Source of the DNA: Deltaproteobacteria bacterium RIFCSPLOWO2_12_FULL_60_16
Lineage (GTDB): Bacteria; Desulfobacterota; Binatia; UBA9968
Length of the DNA: 6,574 bases
Direction of reading: 5' to 3'
NCBI GenBank assembly: GCA_001798565.1
Contig: MGSR01000058.1
Location: forward strand, 1-6,574
Part shown: piece by piece, positions 1-6,558 of the stretch
Position numbering within the stretch: position 1 is the stretch's first letter
Layout: every line of letters begins with the position of its first letter
The notes under the pieces: model-generated
The model's database searches: none
Told to the model about the DNA's origin: nothing
What the model saw: the letters and a program-made list of their open reading frames with translations, nothing else
Translations under genes and position numbers: made by a program

Positions 1-2
1 TG

Positions 3-1595
3 GAAGGGGAAAGGATCTCGGCTGTCGGAAAACGGCTCGGCCCCGGCAAGAAAGAGATCGACGCGGGCGGGCGAGTGATAGCTCCAGGTTTCATCGATTC
101 CCATACCCACATGGATTACTTTCTCGTCCTCTACCCTCATGGCAATCCGGTGGTGAATTTCGGCGTGACCACGATCGTGATCGGCGACTGCGGCGCCTCC
201 TGCGCGCCGGTGCCGTCCGAGAGCGAGCCGCTCCAGGTGCTGGTCAACTATCTGCGCCGCGTGTTGGATAAATACATAGACTCGAAGGACTGGAAGTGGC
301 AAACCTTTCCCGAGTATCTCGCTTATCTGCGCGGCAGGGTCGGCATCAACGTGGCCGCGCTGATGCCCCATTCTCCCGTGCGGCTCACGGTCATGGGCGA
401 GGCCGCCTGCCGGAGAGAGGCCGATCCCGAAGAGATGGCGGCGATGAAAAAGATGGTGCGCGAGGGGCTCGAAGCGGGCGCGATCGGTTTTTCCACGAGC
501 CCGCGCGGCGGGCCGGCGGTCCATGCCGGAACGCCCAGCACCTTCGCCACTCAGGAGGAGATCACAGAGCTGGCGAATCTGGCGGCGGAATACGGCGGCT
601 GTTTTCAGTTCAACGGCTTCGGCAACCTGCTCAAGCCTGAAAGCGGCTTCCCCGGCCTGGTGGAGAAAGTCCGCGCGCGGATGATCGGCAACGAGTTCCG
701 CCTGCGTCCGGGAGAAAAGGACGACGGGCCGCGCGGGCTCGCTTACATGGAAGAGGCGAAAAAGAAGGGCAAGGATATTTACGGAGTCGTCATCCCTTAC
801 GAGCATGTCCGGCGCTTCGGCGTCGAGGACTGCTATTTCCTGGAAGGCCTCCCCGCCTGGGAAGCGATCAGGCAGCCTGCCGACGGGCTGCGCCGGCAAC
901 TGGCGGACAGAAACGTCCGGCAGAAATTAGAACAGGAGAGGATCCAGGGGGCGGGCAAGCCCGGCCTCCCCGAATGGCTGGGCTGGGAGAGAGTGGTATT
1001 CGAGCGTGTGGAGAGGGCCGATCTCAAATCCCTCCAGGGCAAGAGCGCGGCCGAGATCGGCCGGCTGACGAGCAAGTCTCCGGCGGATGCCTTCTTTGAT
1101 ACCTGGCTCGAAGACAATCTCCGCTCCCGCTGCCTGTACCGGGGTTTCGCCAACGGCCATCCGGATCTCCTGGCCAGGATGATCAAGAGCGAGCACGGCT
1201 TGATCGGCACCGACGTGGGGGCTCACCTCGACCGCTTCTTCTGGCACGGCGCGCCGGCGCGCGTCCTCGGATACTGGCGCCGGGAGAAGAAGCTCTTCAC
1301 CCTGGAAGAGGCGGTGTGGAAGCTCACCGGCTTTCCTGCGGCAAGGCTCATGCTCAATCGCGGGCTGCTCAAGGTCGGCTATCCGGCCGATATCACGGTC
1401 TTCGATCCGGATAAATTCGACGATCTGGTCAGCAAGGAGCTGCCGGAAAAAGTCGACGCGACAGAAGTGCGCCGTCATCCGCCGGGGATGCAGGCGGTGG
1501 TGGTGAATGGGAAAGTGGTGGTCGAAGAGGGCGAGAGCGGCGATATCTTTCCCGGCAAAGTAACCCGGCAGGAGCTGTGCGTGCCGGCTCTGTGA
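3..1595 (+). CDS. D-aminoacylase-like amidohydrolase (N-acyl-D-amino-acid deacylase family), 5' partial
   Basis: The open frame runs from the window edge, so the start codon is upstream. The GTG at 75 is not the start: codons 3-74 already read GERISAVGKRLGPG...DAGGRV, the usual first beta-sandwich lead-in before APGFIDSHTHMD. 530 residues are visible and I estimate 30-40 are missing. Numbering from base 3, the HxH metal motif is H34/H36 (bases 102-110), the GDCGAS motif with the family's metal-binding Cys is C63 (189-191), and the late barrel Asp is in GTDVGAHLD at D404 (1212-1214). A C-terminal stretch (GYPADITVFDPDKF, then VVVNGKVVVEEG) closes the beta sandwich, as in COG3653 proteins. Family members hydrolyse N-acyl-D-amino acids or related amides in the cytoplasm. 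Oddly, the usual Y-x-T-H-M-R and I-S-H-x-K motifs are absent (FQFNGFGN and NEFRLRPGEK stand in their place), so substrate and chemistry are uncertain. It lies 55 bases before the transporter genes on the same strand. Family confidence is high; the exact reaction is unknown. Confidence 0.88.
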   Translation, partial: EGERISAVGKRLGPGKKEIDAGGRVIAPGFIDSHTHMDYFLVLYPHGNPVVNFGVTTIVIGDCGASCAPVPSESEPLQVLVNYLRRVLDKYIDSKDWKWQTFPEYLAYLRGRVGINVAALMPHSPVRLTVMGEAACRREADPEEMAAMKKMVREGLEAGAIGFSTSPRGGPAVHAGTPSTFATQEEITELANLAAEYGGCFQFNGFGNLLKPESGFPGLVEKVRARMIGNEFRLRPGEKDDGPRGLAYMEEAKKKGKDIYGVVIPYEHVRRFGVEDCYFLEGLPAWEAIRQPADGLRRQLADRNVRQKLEQERIQGAGKPGLPEWLGWERVVFERVERADLKSLQGKSAAEIGRLTSKSPADAFFDTWLEDNLRSRCLYRGFANGHPDLLARMIKSEHGLIGTDVGAHLDRFFWHGAPARVLGYWRREKKLFTLEEAVWKLTGFPAARLMLNRGLLKVGYPADITVFDPDKFDDLVSKELPEKVDATEVRRHPPGMQAVVVNGKVVVEEGESGDIFPGKVTRQELCVPAL

Positions 1596-1597
1596 AA

Positions 1598-1625
1598 GAG
1601 TTTCGAGTTTTGATTTGCGAATTTT
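1598..1625. repeat. Four degenerate 7-base tandem units in the spacer
   Basis: Directly after the stop codon of the first amidohydrolase, the spacer can be cut into four consecutive 7-mers: GAGTTTC, GAGTTTT, GATTTGC and GAATTTT. Each starts with GA and has T at positions 4-5 (TTT at 4-6 in three of them). This AT-rich tract stands out from the GC-rich genes on both sides. It may be the remnant of a short heptanucleotide tandem repeat. It is short and imperfect, so chance is a real alternative. No function is evident, and it does not form a hairpin that would pass as a terminator. Confidence 0.35.
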
Positions 1626-1636
1626 AAGCCTAGAGC

Positions 1637-1644
1637 AAGGAGGT
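1637..1644 (+). promoter_or_regulatory. Strong Shine-Dalgarno site of the binding-protein gene
   Basis: AAGGAGGT is a perfect match to the 16S anti-Shine-Dalgarno and sits 6 bases before the ATG at 1651. It decides the start: the same frame is open back to a TTG at 1615, but that would put 12 residues, encoded partly by the ribosome site itself, in front of a well-formed signal peptide. It is the strongest ribosome site in the window, fitting the high expression that periplasmic binding proteins usually need. Confidence 0.9.
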
Positions 1645-1650
1645 AAAACA

Positions 1651-2706
1651 ATGGTCCAGAGAAACGTTTTAAAAGGTCTGTTCTTTTTAGGCATTTGCCT
1701 TTTTTCCCCTTTAACCCTCAGCCCTGTACTTGCCCAGGAGCCCTTTTATAAAGGCAAGACCGTAACCATCGTGGTCGGGACCAAAGCGGGGGACGTCTAC
1801 GACCTGTATGCGCGCCTCATGGCGCAGCACATGCCCAAGTATATCCCCGGCAACCCCAACATCATTGTCCAGAACATGCCCGGGGCGGCCTCTCTGATCA
1901 CGGCGAACCACGTCAATAACGTGGCCAAGCCTGACGGACTGACCATCGGCGCGATTTACAACGCGCTCTACTTCGACCAGTTGATCGGACGGACAGAGGT
2001 CAAGTTTGACTGGAGCAAATTCGGCTGGATTGGCAGCCCGGTGACCTCCAATCATCTCCTCTACATGCGCGCGGATAGCCCTTACAAGACCATGGACGAC
2101 GTGCGCAAGGCATCCGAGCCGCCCAAGTGCGGGGCAACCGGGACGACCTCAACCGCCTACTGGGTTCCCAAGCTTTTGGAGGACGTGATCGGAACGAAAT
2201 TCAACGTCGTCATGGGCTACCAGGCCGGGCAAGATATCGACCTGGCCGTGGAGCGAGGCGAGGTCGTATGCCGCGCCTTTACCATCACAGCCTTCTTTGC
2301 CCGCGAGCCCTTTCACACATGGCGCAAGAATGCTTTTGTCCGGGTGATTTTTCAAACCGGAAAAAAACGGGATCCCAAACTTCCCGATGCCCCGACCATC
2401 CATGAGCTGATGAACCGGTACAAGGCGACGGAGGGAGGGCGGCGCCTGGCCACCTTAAGCCTGGCGGCCGGCGACTTCGGACGCCCCTATGTCGTGCCGC
2501 CGGGAACCCCCGCGGATCGTTTGAAGATCCTGCGCGAGGCCTTCGCCAAGGTTGTGAACAGTCCGGACGCCAAGGGCGATGCCGAAAAGAAAAAACTCCA
2601 GATCGATCCGACCAGCGGCGAGGAGTTGGAGACACTAGCCAAAGAGGTGATCTCTCAGCCACCGGAGACTGTCCAACGGATGAAAAAAATGCTCGGAAAA
2701 AAATAG
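1651..2706 (+). CDS. Tripartite tricarboxylate transporter substrate-binding protein (TctC/Bug family)
   Basis: This 351-residue protein is a little longer than the roughly 300-330 residues of classical Bug proteins. It starts with a Sec signal peptide: basic MVQRNVLKG, a hydrophobic core at about residues 9-25, and a likely cleavage after VLA at residue 28. The mature part opens with FYKGKTVTIVVG, followed by IPGNPN (65-70), QNMPGA (74-79) and PDG (94-96), hallmarks of TTT binding proteins. A later GYQAGQDIDLAVERGEV stretch (E201-V205) matches the conserved ligand-domain hinge region. The protein would bind a carboxylate in the periplasm and pass it to the TctA permease, encoded 26 bases downstream. 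The glycine-rich loop that usually precedes the first conserved Asp reads GTKAGDVYD here, so the ligand cannot be guessed from textbook Bug members. Start choice rests on the perfect Shine-Dalgarno at 1637-1644. Family confidence is high; the ligand is unknown. Confidence 0.92.
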   Translation: MVQRNVLKGLFFLGICLFSPLTLSPVLAQEPFYKGKTVTIVVGTKAGDVYDLYARLMAQHMPKYIPGNPNIIVQNMPGAASLITANHVNNVAKPDGLTIGAIYNALYFDQLIGRTEVKFDWSKFGWIGSPVTSNHLLYMRADSPYKTMDDVRKASEPPKCGATGTTSTAYWVPKLLEDVIGTKFNVVMGYQAGQDIDLAVERGEVVCRAFTITAFFAREPFHTWRKNAFVRVIFQTGKKRDPKLPDAPTIHELMNRYKATEGGRRLATLSLAAGDFGRPYVVPPGTPADRLKILREAFAKVVNSPDAKGDAEKKKLQIDPTSGEELETLAKEVISQPPETVQRMKKMLGKK

Positions 2707-2732
2707 CGCTGGAAAGCTAGAGGAACTACGAC

Positions 2733-4232
2733 ATGCTCGATCCCTTTATCAGCGGTTTCTGGCAGGTGCTGGCCTGGCCGGCCTTCGGCTATCTCCTGAT
2801 CGGGATAACAGTGGGATTCTTCGTCGGCCTTCTCCCGGGGCTGGGAGGGCTGGCAACCCTGGCCTTGATGCTTCCCTTCTCCTACACCATAAAGCAGCCT
2901 GTCGAGGCCTTCTGCTTCCTGCTGGGGATGCTTGCCGTGACCGGAACGACCGGGGATATCACCTCGATCCTGTTCGGCATTCCCGGGGAGGGCTCCTCCG
3001 CCGCCCTCATCCTCGACGGCTACCCGATGTCTAAGAAGGGCGAGGCCGGCAGGGCGCTCGGCGCGGCCATTACGAGCTCTGTCGTGGGCGCGACCATCGG
3101 CGCCTTTTCGCTCGCCATATCCATCCCGATCATGCGGCCCCTCGTGCTCCTCTTCGGCTCCCCTGAGCTCTTTATCATCGCCATCATGGGAATCACCTTT
3201 ATTGGGACTTTGAGCGGCCCATCTCTGGTCAAGGGGCTGCTCGCCGGAGGCATCGGCCTCATGCTGGCAGCGATCGGTGTCGATCCTCAGACCGGCGCCC
3301 TGCGTTACACCTTCGGCTCCCTCTATCTCTGGGACCGGCTCGATATCATCCCGGTGACGGTAGGGCTCTTCGCCATTCCGGAAATTGTCGATCTGGCGGT
3401 GCGGGGCACGAGCATCTCCGAGAAGCCCAAAGAAAAACTGACCGGGGTTATGGAGGGGGTGAAGGATACCTTCCGCCACTTCTGGCTGGTGATGCGCTGC
3501 AGTCTCATCGGCGTCTATTTCGGCGTGCTTCCCGTGCTCGGCGCCAACGTGGCCCAATGGATGGCCTACGGCCATGCCGTGCAAGGCCTAAAGGACAGAA
3601 CCCAGGCAGGAAAGGGAGTCATCGAGGGGGTCCTGGGACCGGGGGCAGCCAACAACTCCACCCGGGGCGGCGATCTCATTCCCACGGTGGCGTTCGGCAT
3701 CCCCGGAAGCGGCGCCATGGCCCTTCTTCTCGGCGCCTTGCTGATCGTCGGTCTCCAACCCGGCCCCGAGATGCTCAAGACGCGCCTCGACGTGACCTTT
3801 GCGATGGTTTGGATTCTGATCATCGCCAATCTCATCGTCGCCGCGGTCTGCTTTCTCATCCTGAACCAGCTTGCCGCGCTCACCTTCATCCGCGGCGGGC
3901 TGCTCATCCCGTTTCTTCTCCTGCTTGTCTTTATCGGCTCCTTCACCGCCAATAACAGCCTCAACGATCTCGTCGTTACTCTTATATTCGGCGTTATGGG
4001 CTACTACATGGTCCTGCAAGGCTGGCCGAGGCCGCCGCTGATCCTGGGACTGATCCTGGGTAAGATCGCGGAAAACTATCTGTGGATCTCGACCGCCGCC
4101 TACGGCGCCAAGTGGCTGGTTTTCCCCAGCGTCATTTCCCTCATTGTCCTTACTGTAGTCATTATCGCCTACCCCACGATCAAAGAGCGCAGAGGCAAGG
4201 CGAAGTACGAGCGGCCGGACGACGTGATGTAA
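2733..4232 (+). CDS. tctA: Tripartite tricarboxylate transporter permease, TctA family
   Basis: This 499-residue, very hydrophobic protein has the normal TctA length. Two half-repeats are visible. The first carries GLLPGLGGL (32-40), then FGIPGEGSSAALILDGYP starting at 81. The second carries EGVLGPGAANNS (298-309), then FGIPGSGAMALLLGAL starting at 321. The near-identical FGIPG(E/S)G elements, 240 residues apart, reflect the family's internal duplication. Hydrophobic segments lie near residues 13-35, 56-75, 107-133, 145-182, 255-275, 325-342, 353-378, 388-405, 412-428 and 462-480, consistent with the roughly 12 spans expected. The conserved PRPPLILGLILGKIAENYL stretch is at 432-450. The ATG at 2733 has AGAGGA at 2719-2724 as a ribosome site. 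It would form the ion-coupled pore working with the binding protein encoded just upstream. No TctB gene is present on either side in this window, which is unusual for a three-part system. The short polar C-terminus (481-499) is likely cytoplasmic. Confidence 0.95.
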   Translation: MLDPFISGFWQVLAWPAFGYLLIGITVGFFVGLLPGLGGLATLALMLPFSYTIKQPVEAFCFLLGMLAVTGTTGDITSILFGIPGEGSSAALILDGYPMSKKGEAGRALGAAITSSVVGATIGAFSLAISIPIMRPLVLLFGSPELFIIAIMGITFIGTLSGPSLVKGLLAGGIGLMLAAIGVDPQTGALRYTFGSLYLWDRLDIIPVTVGLFAIPEIVDLAVRGTSISEKPKEKLTGVMEGVKDTFRHFWLVMRCSLIGVYFGVLPVLGANVAQWMAYGHAVQGLKDRTQAGKGVIEGVLGPGAANNSTRGGDLIPTVAFGIPGSGAMALLLGALLIVGLQPGPEMLKTRLDVTFAMVWILIIANLIVAAVCFLILNQLAALTFIRGGLLIPFLLLLVFIGSFTANNSLNDLVVTLIFGVMGYYMVLQGWPRPPLILGLILGKIAENYLWISTAAYGAKWLVFPSVISLIVLTVVIIAYPTIKERRGKAKYERPDDVM

Positions 4233-4251
4233 GCCGATCGCCTGAACCCCG

Positions 4252-5265
4252 ATGGCCAGCACAGCAATCGATATCCATCACCACTACGTGCCCCATTCCC
4301 TCCTTGAGGAGGCCAGGCATCACGGCAAGGCCCTGGGCGTGGAGGCGACCGAGACCAAAAACGGCGAGACTGCGATCTCGTTCTCCGGCGGCCCCAAGTT
4401 CACGCTCAACCCCGACCTCTCGGAGCTGGAGCGGAGATTCGCGATCATGGAGAAGGGAAAGATCGCCATCAGCGCCCTGATCGCCCACACGGCAAGTCTC
4501 GGCTATCGCCTGGACGGCGAGCGCGGCGAGCGCTGGTGCCGCCTTTACAATGAGGGGTCGCACGAGCTGGTGCGAAGCCACCCGGAGCGCTTCGTCGCCC
4601 TGGCCTCGCTGCCGTTGCAGGAGCCGGCGCGCGCCGCGGCGGTGCTGGAGGATGCGGTGCACAAGCTCGATTTTCGCGGCGGCTATATCGGCTCCAACGT
4701 GAACGGCGAATACTACAACAGCGCGAAGTTCGACCCGTTCTGGAAAAAGGCCGAGGAGCTCGACGCGCTGATCGTGATGCATCCCGAGGATGTCGCGGGC
4801 TCGGAGCGGATGGAGGGCTACGGCCTCAGGCTGATCTGCGGCAATCCGGCCGACAGCACCCTGAGCCTGGCCTACATGAGCTACAGCGGCGTGTTCGACC
4901 GCTTCCCCAATCTCAAACTCTGCCTCCTGCACGGCGGCGGCTTCTTCCCCTATCAGCTCGGACGCCTCGACAAGGGCCACGGCGTGCGCTCCGGCTCCAG
5001 GGCCGCCCAGGCCTCTTCTCCTCCGAGCAAGTACTTGAAGAATCTCTACTTCGACAGCATGGTCTACCGGGTCGATACGCTGGACTACCTCAAGCGGATC
5101 GCCGGGGCCGAGCACATCCTGGTCGGCACGGACTACCCCTACACCCTGGGCGACTGGATGACGGTGGAAAAGATCGAGGCGCTGGAGTGCTCCGGAGGGG
5201 AAAAGCAATTGATCCTCGAAGGCAACGCCAGGCGGCTGTTAAAACTTCCGGCAAACAGAGCGTAA
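4252..5265 (+). CDS. ACMSD-like metal-dependent hydrolase/decarboxylase (amidohydrolase 2 family)
   Basis: This 337-residue TIM-barrel protein belongs to the Amidohydro_2/COG2159 group, whose members decarboxylate or hydrolyse carboxylated substrates (aminocarboxymuconate semialdehyde, gamma-resorcylate, 5-carboxyvanillate). The metal site is intact: DIHHHYVP gives H9 and H11, IVMHPED gives H177, and VGTDYPY gives D294. The catalytic His equivalent is H227 in LLHGGGFFPYQLGR, with R238 following. These positions fall on or within one residue of the Pseudomonas ACMSD numbering I recall (9, 11, 177, 228, 239, 294), so the fold is collinear over the whole length. The Arg51 that grips the ACMSD substrate carboxylate is replaced: this region reads PKFTLNPDL with T51. 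A true ACMSD is therefore unlikely, and no other tryptophan or nitroaromatic pathway gene is nearby. The start at 4252 puts HxH at residue 9, as in the family, but I see no Shine-Dalgarno in the 19-base gap after tctA. Translation may depend on coupling. The substrate is unknown, perhaps one brought in by the transporter. Confidence 0.88.
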   Translation: MASTAIDIHHHYVPHSLLEEARHHGKALGVEATETKNGETAISFSGGPKFTLNPDLSELERRFAIMEKGKIAISALIAHTASLGYRLDGERGERWCRLYNEGSHELVRSHPERFVALASLPLQEPARAAAVLEDAVHKLDFRGGYIGSNVNGEYYNSAKFDPFWKKAEELDALIVMHPEDVAGSERMEGYGLRLICGNPADSTLSLAYMSYSGVFDRFPNLKLCLLHGGGFFPYQLGRLDKGHGVRSGSRAAQASSPPSKYLKNLYFDSMVYRVDTLDYLKRIAGAEHILVGTDYPYTLGDWMTVEKIEALECSGGEKQLILEGNARRLLKLPANRA

Positions 5266-5297
5266 TCCCGCATCCTTTGATGCCCCGCGCCAGGGTT

Positions 5298-5302
5298 GAG
5301 GG
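5298..5302 (+). promoter_or_regulatory. Candidate ribosome site favouring a GTG start for the DUF6498-like gene
   Basis: GAGGG lies 5 bases before an in-frame GTG at 5308. The ATG at 5329 has only a weak AGG at 5317-5319, 9 bases upstream. The first residues are not conserved enough for me to decide between the two starts, so this is recorded as an alternative rather than a firm call. Confidence 0.35.
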
Positions 5303-5328
5303 CGGGAGTGGACCGCAGGTCTATACGG

Positions 5329-6558
5329 ATGCGCAAAGCCCGACCCGAACGCTTCGGAATCTCGCTGCGCGACGAGAAGGGCGGCACGCCCCTCCCCCTG
5401 CCCGCGCGGCGCATGTGGCCCGTAGGCATCTTCTTCGGCGTCGCGTTCCTGATCTTTGCCGCCATCGCCTGGAATCAGATCGCCTCGATACGCGGCCACG
5501 AGATCAGGAGCGTCTTCGATCTCGCCTTCATCCTGTTTCAAGGGTTCTGGGTCATCGGCTGGTCGGTCGGCGTCTTCTTTCTGGGCGCGGTGACGCTTCT
5601 GTTGCTCTTTTACGTGGAATCCGCGCAGATAGTCGGCGAGCGCCTGATATACACGCCGCGCCTTGGCCCGCTCCGGCTCCGCACCGAATACGATCTCGCC
5701 AAGATCCGCAACCTCCGGCTGGAGGCCGCCGAGCGCCGTCCCAAGGAGACCGTACGGATATCGTTTGACTACGGCAACGGCACCAGCGGCCTGGGCGATG
5801 CGATGCCCCGGCCTGAGGCCGAAAAGCTGATCGCGGTGATCCGCGATGCGGCCGCGCGCGTCCCCCGCGCCGCGGCAGACGAAACGGCCGCGCCGCCTCC
5901 GGCTCCCGAGCCCTCTCCACCGTCGTCGCGGCGCCGGGCGGCCGCGCCAACCGAACGCCGGGAGCCCCCTCCCCCGCTTACGTCCCCTTCTACCCTCGCC
6001 CTGATCGGGGCGAACCTGGTTCCCCTCGCAGGGGTGCTCTTCCTGAACTGGAGGCTCGGCGAGATGATGGTGCTCTTCTGGGCCGAGAGCGCGGTCATCG
6101 GCTTCTGGAACGTGATCAAGCTGGCGGTCGTGGCAAAATGGGCCGCCATTTTCGTGGCCCCATTCTTTGTCGGCCACTTTGGCGGATTCATGGCCGGCCA
6201 TTTTCTCTTCATCTATTACTTCTTCGTGCGCGGGCTTGACGCCGCCGGCCCCGAGCCCGGGGTGTGGAACGCGCTGCTCGATCTGTTCGTGCCGCTTTGG
6301 CCCGCCCTCACGGCGCTCTTCATCAGCCACGGCGTCTCCTTCTTCACGAATTACATCGGCCGGCGCGAGTACCTGGGCATGGATACGAAGACGCAGATGG
6401 GCGAGCCCTACAAGCGCATCATCGTGATGCACCTCACCATCATCCTCGGCGGCGGCCTTACCATGATCTTCAGAACTCCCGCCGCCGCCCTGCTGCTCTT
6501 AATCGCGCTCAAGACCGCCACTGATCTCTACGCCCACCGCAAAGAGCACAGCCGGTAA
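5329..6558 (+). CDS. Multi-pass membrane protein with C-terminal DUF6498-like domain
   Basis: From ATG 5329 the protein has 409 residues in four parts. A basic N-terminus (1-29) leads to two hydrophobic segments (about 30-50 and 63-96). A soluble beta-rich block (about 100-175), with GERLIYTPRLGPLRLRTEYDL, has the look of a small PH-like domain. A Pro/Ala/Arg-rich linker covers about 178-220. The C-terminal membrane region (221-400) carries ANLVPLAGVLFLNW, FWAES (250-254), NVIK (261-264), FFVGHFGGFMAGH (279-291), ISHGVSFFTNY (332-342) and PYKRIIVMHLTIILGG (360-375). These match my memory of DUF6498, a family of unknown function. Conserved His and Glu in membrane segments hint at a metal- or proton-linked role, but that is speculation. 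The start is uncertain: GTG at 5308 has a better ribosome site (GAGGG at 5298-5302, 5 bases away) and would add 7 residues, and TTG 5296 is also in frame. The gene follows the hydrolase by 63 bases without a visible terminator. It is not TctB, which is a four-span protein of about 150 residues. Sixteen bases follow the stop, including an ATG at 6563 and GAGGAG at 6565-6570. Confidence 0.8.
   Translation: MRKARPERFGISLRDEKGGTPLPLPARRMWPVGIFFGVAFLIFAAIAWNQIASIRGHEIRSVFDLAFILFQGFWVIGWSVGVFFLGAVTLLLLFYVESAQIVGERLIYTPRLGPLRLRTEYDLAKIRNLRLEAAERRPKETVRISFDYGNGTSGLGDAMPRPEAEKLIAVIRDAAARVPRAAADETAAPPPAPEPSPPSSRRRAAAPTERREPPPPLTSPSTLALIGANLVPLAGVLFLNWRLGEMMVLFWAESAVIGFWNVIKLAVVAKWAAIFVAPFFVGHFGGFMAGHFLFIYYFFVRGLDAAGPEPGVWNALLDLFVPLWPALTALFISHGVSFFTNYIGRREYLGMDTKTQMGEPYKRIIVMHLTIILGGGLTMIFRTPAAALLLLIALKTATDLYAHRKEHSR

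Noticed and set aside
75..77. GTG at 75 as the true start of the first amidohydrolase
   Set aside because: In-frame codons upstream to base 3 encode the conserved N-terminal lead-in of the family, so the gene is cut by the window edge.
1615..1650. TTG at 1615 as the start of the binding protein
   Set aside because: It would place the perfect Shine-Dalgarno inside the coding region and prepend residues to a complete signal peptide. ATG 1651 is far better supported.
2655..3584. Long minus-strand open frame (309 codons) opposite tctA
   Set aside because: It mirrors the codons of a clear TctA gene. The product is rich in His, Arg, Gly, Asp and Glu with no recognisable domain, as expected for a shadow frame in GC-rich DNA.
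4180..5208. Minus-strand open frame of 342 codons opposite the ACMSD-like gene
   Set aside because: The + strand encodes a complete enzyme with every metal ligand in place; the opposite frame shows no family features.
5284..5306. Small GC-rich inverted repeat (CCCGC ... GCGGG) after the ACMSD-like gene
   Set aside because: The stem is about 5 bp and no T-run follows, so it does not qualify as an intrinsic terminator.
5239..6432. Minus-strand open frame of 397 codons opposite the DUF6498-like gene
   Set aside because: Highly charged, low-complexity product without motifs. The + strand frame has coherent membrane segments and family motifs over the same bases.
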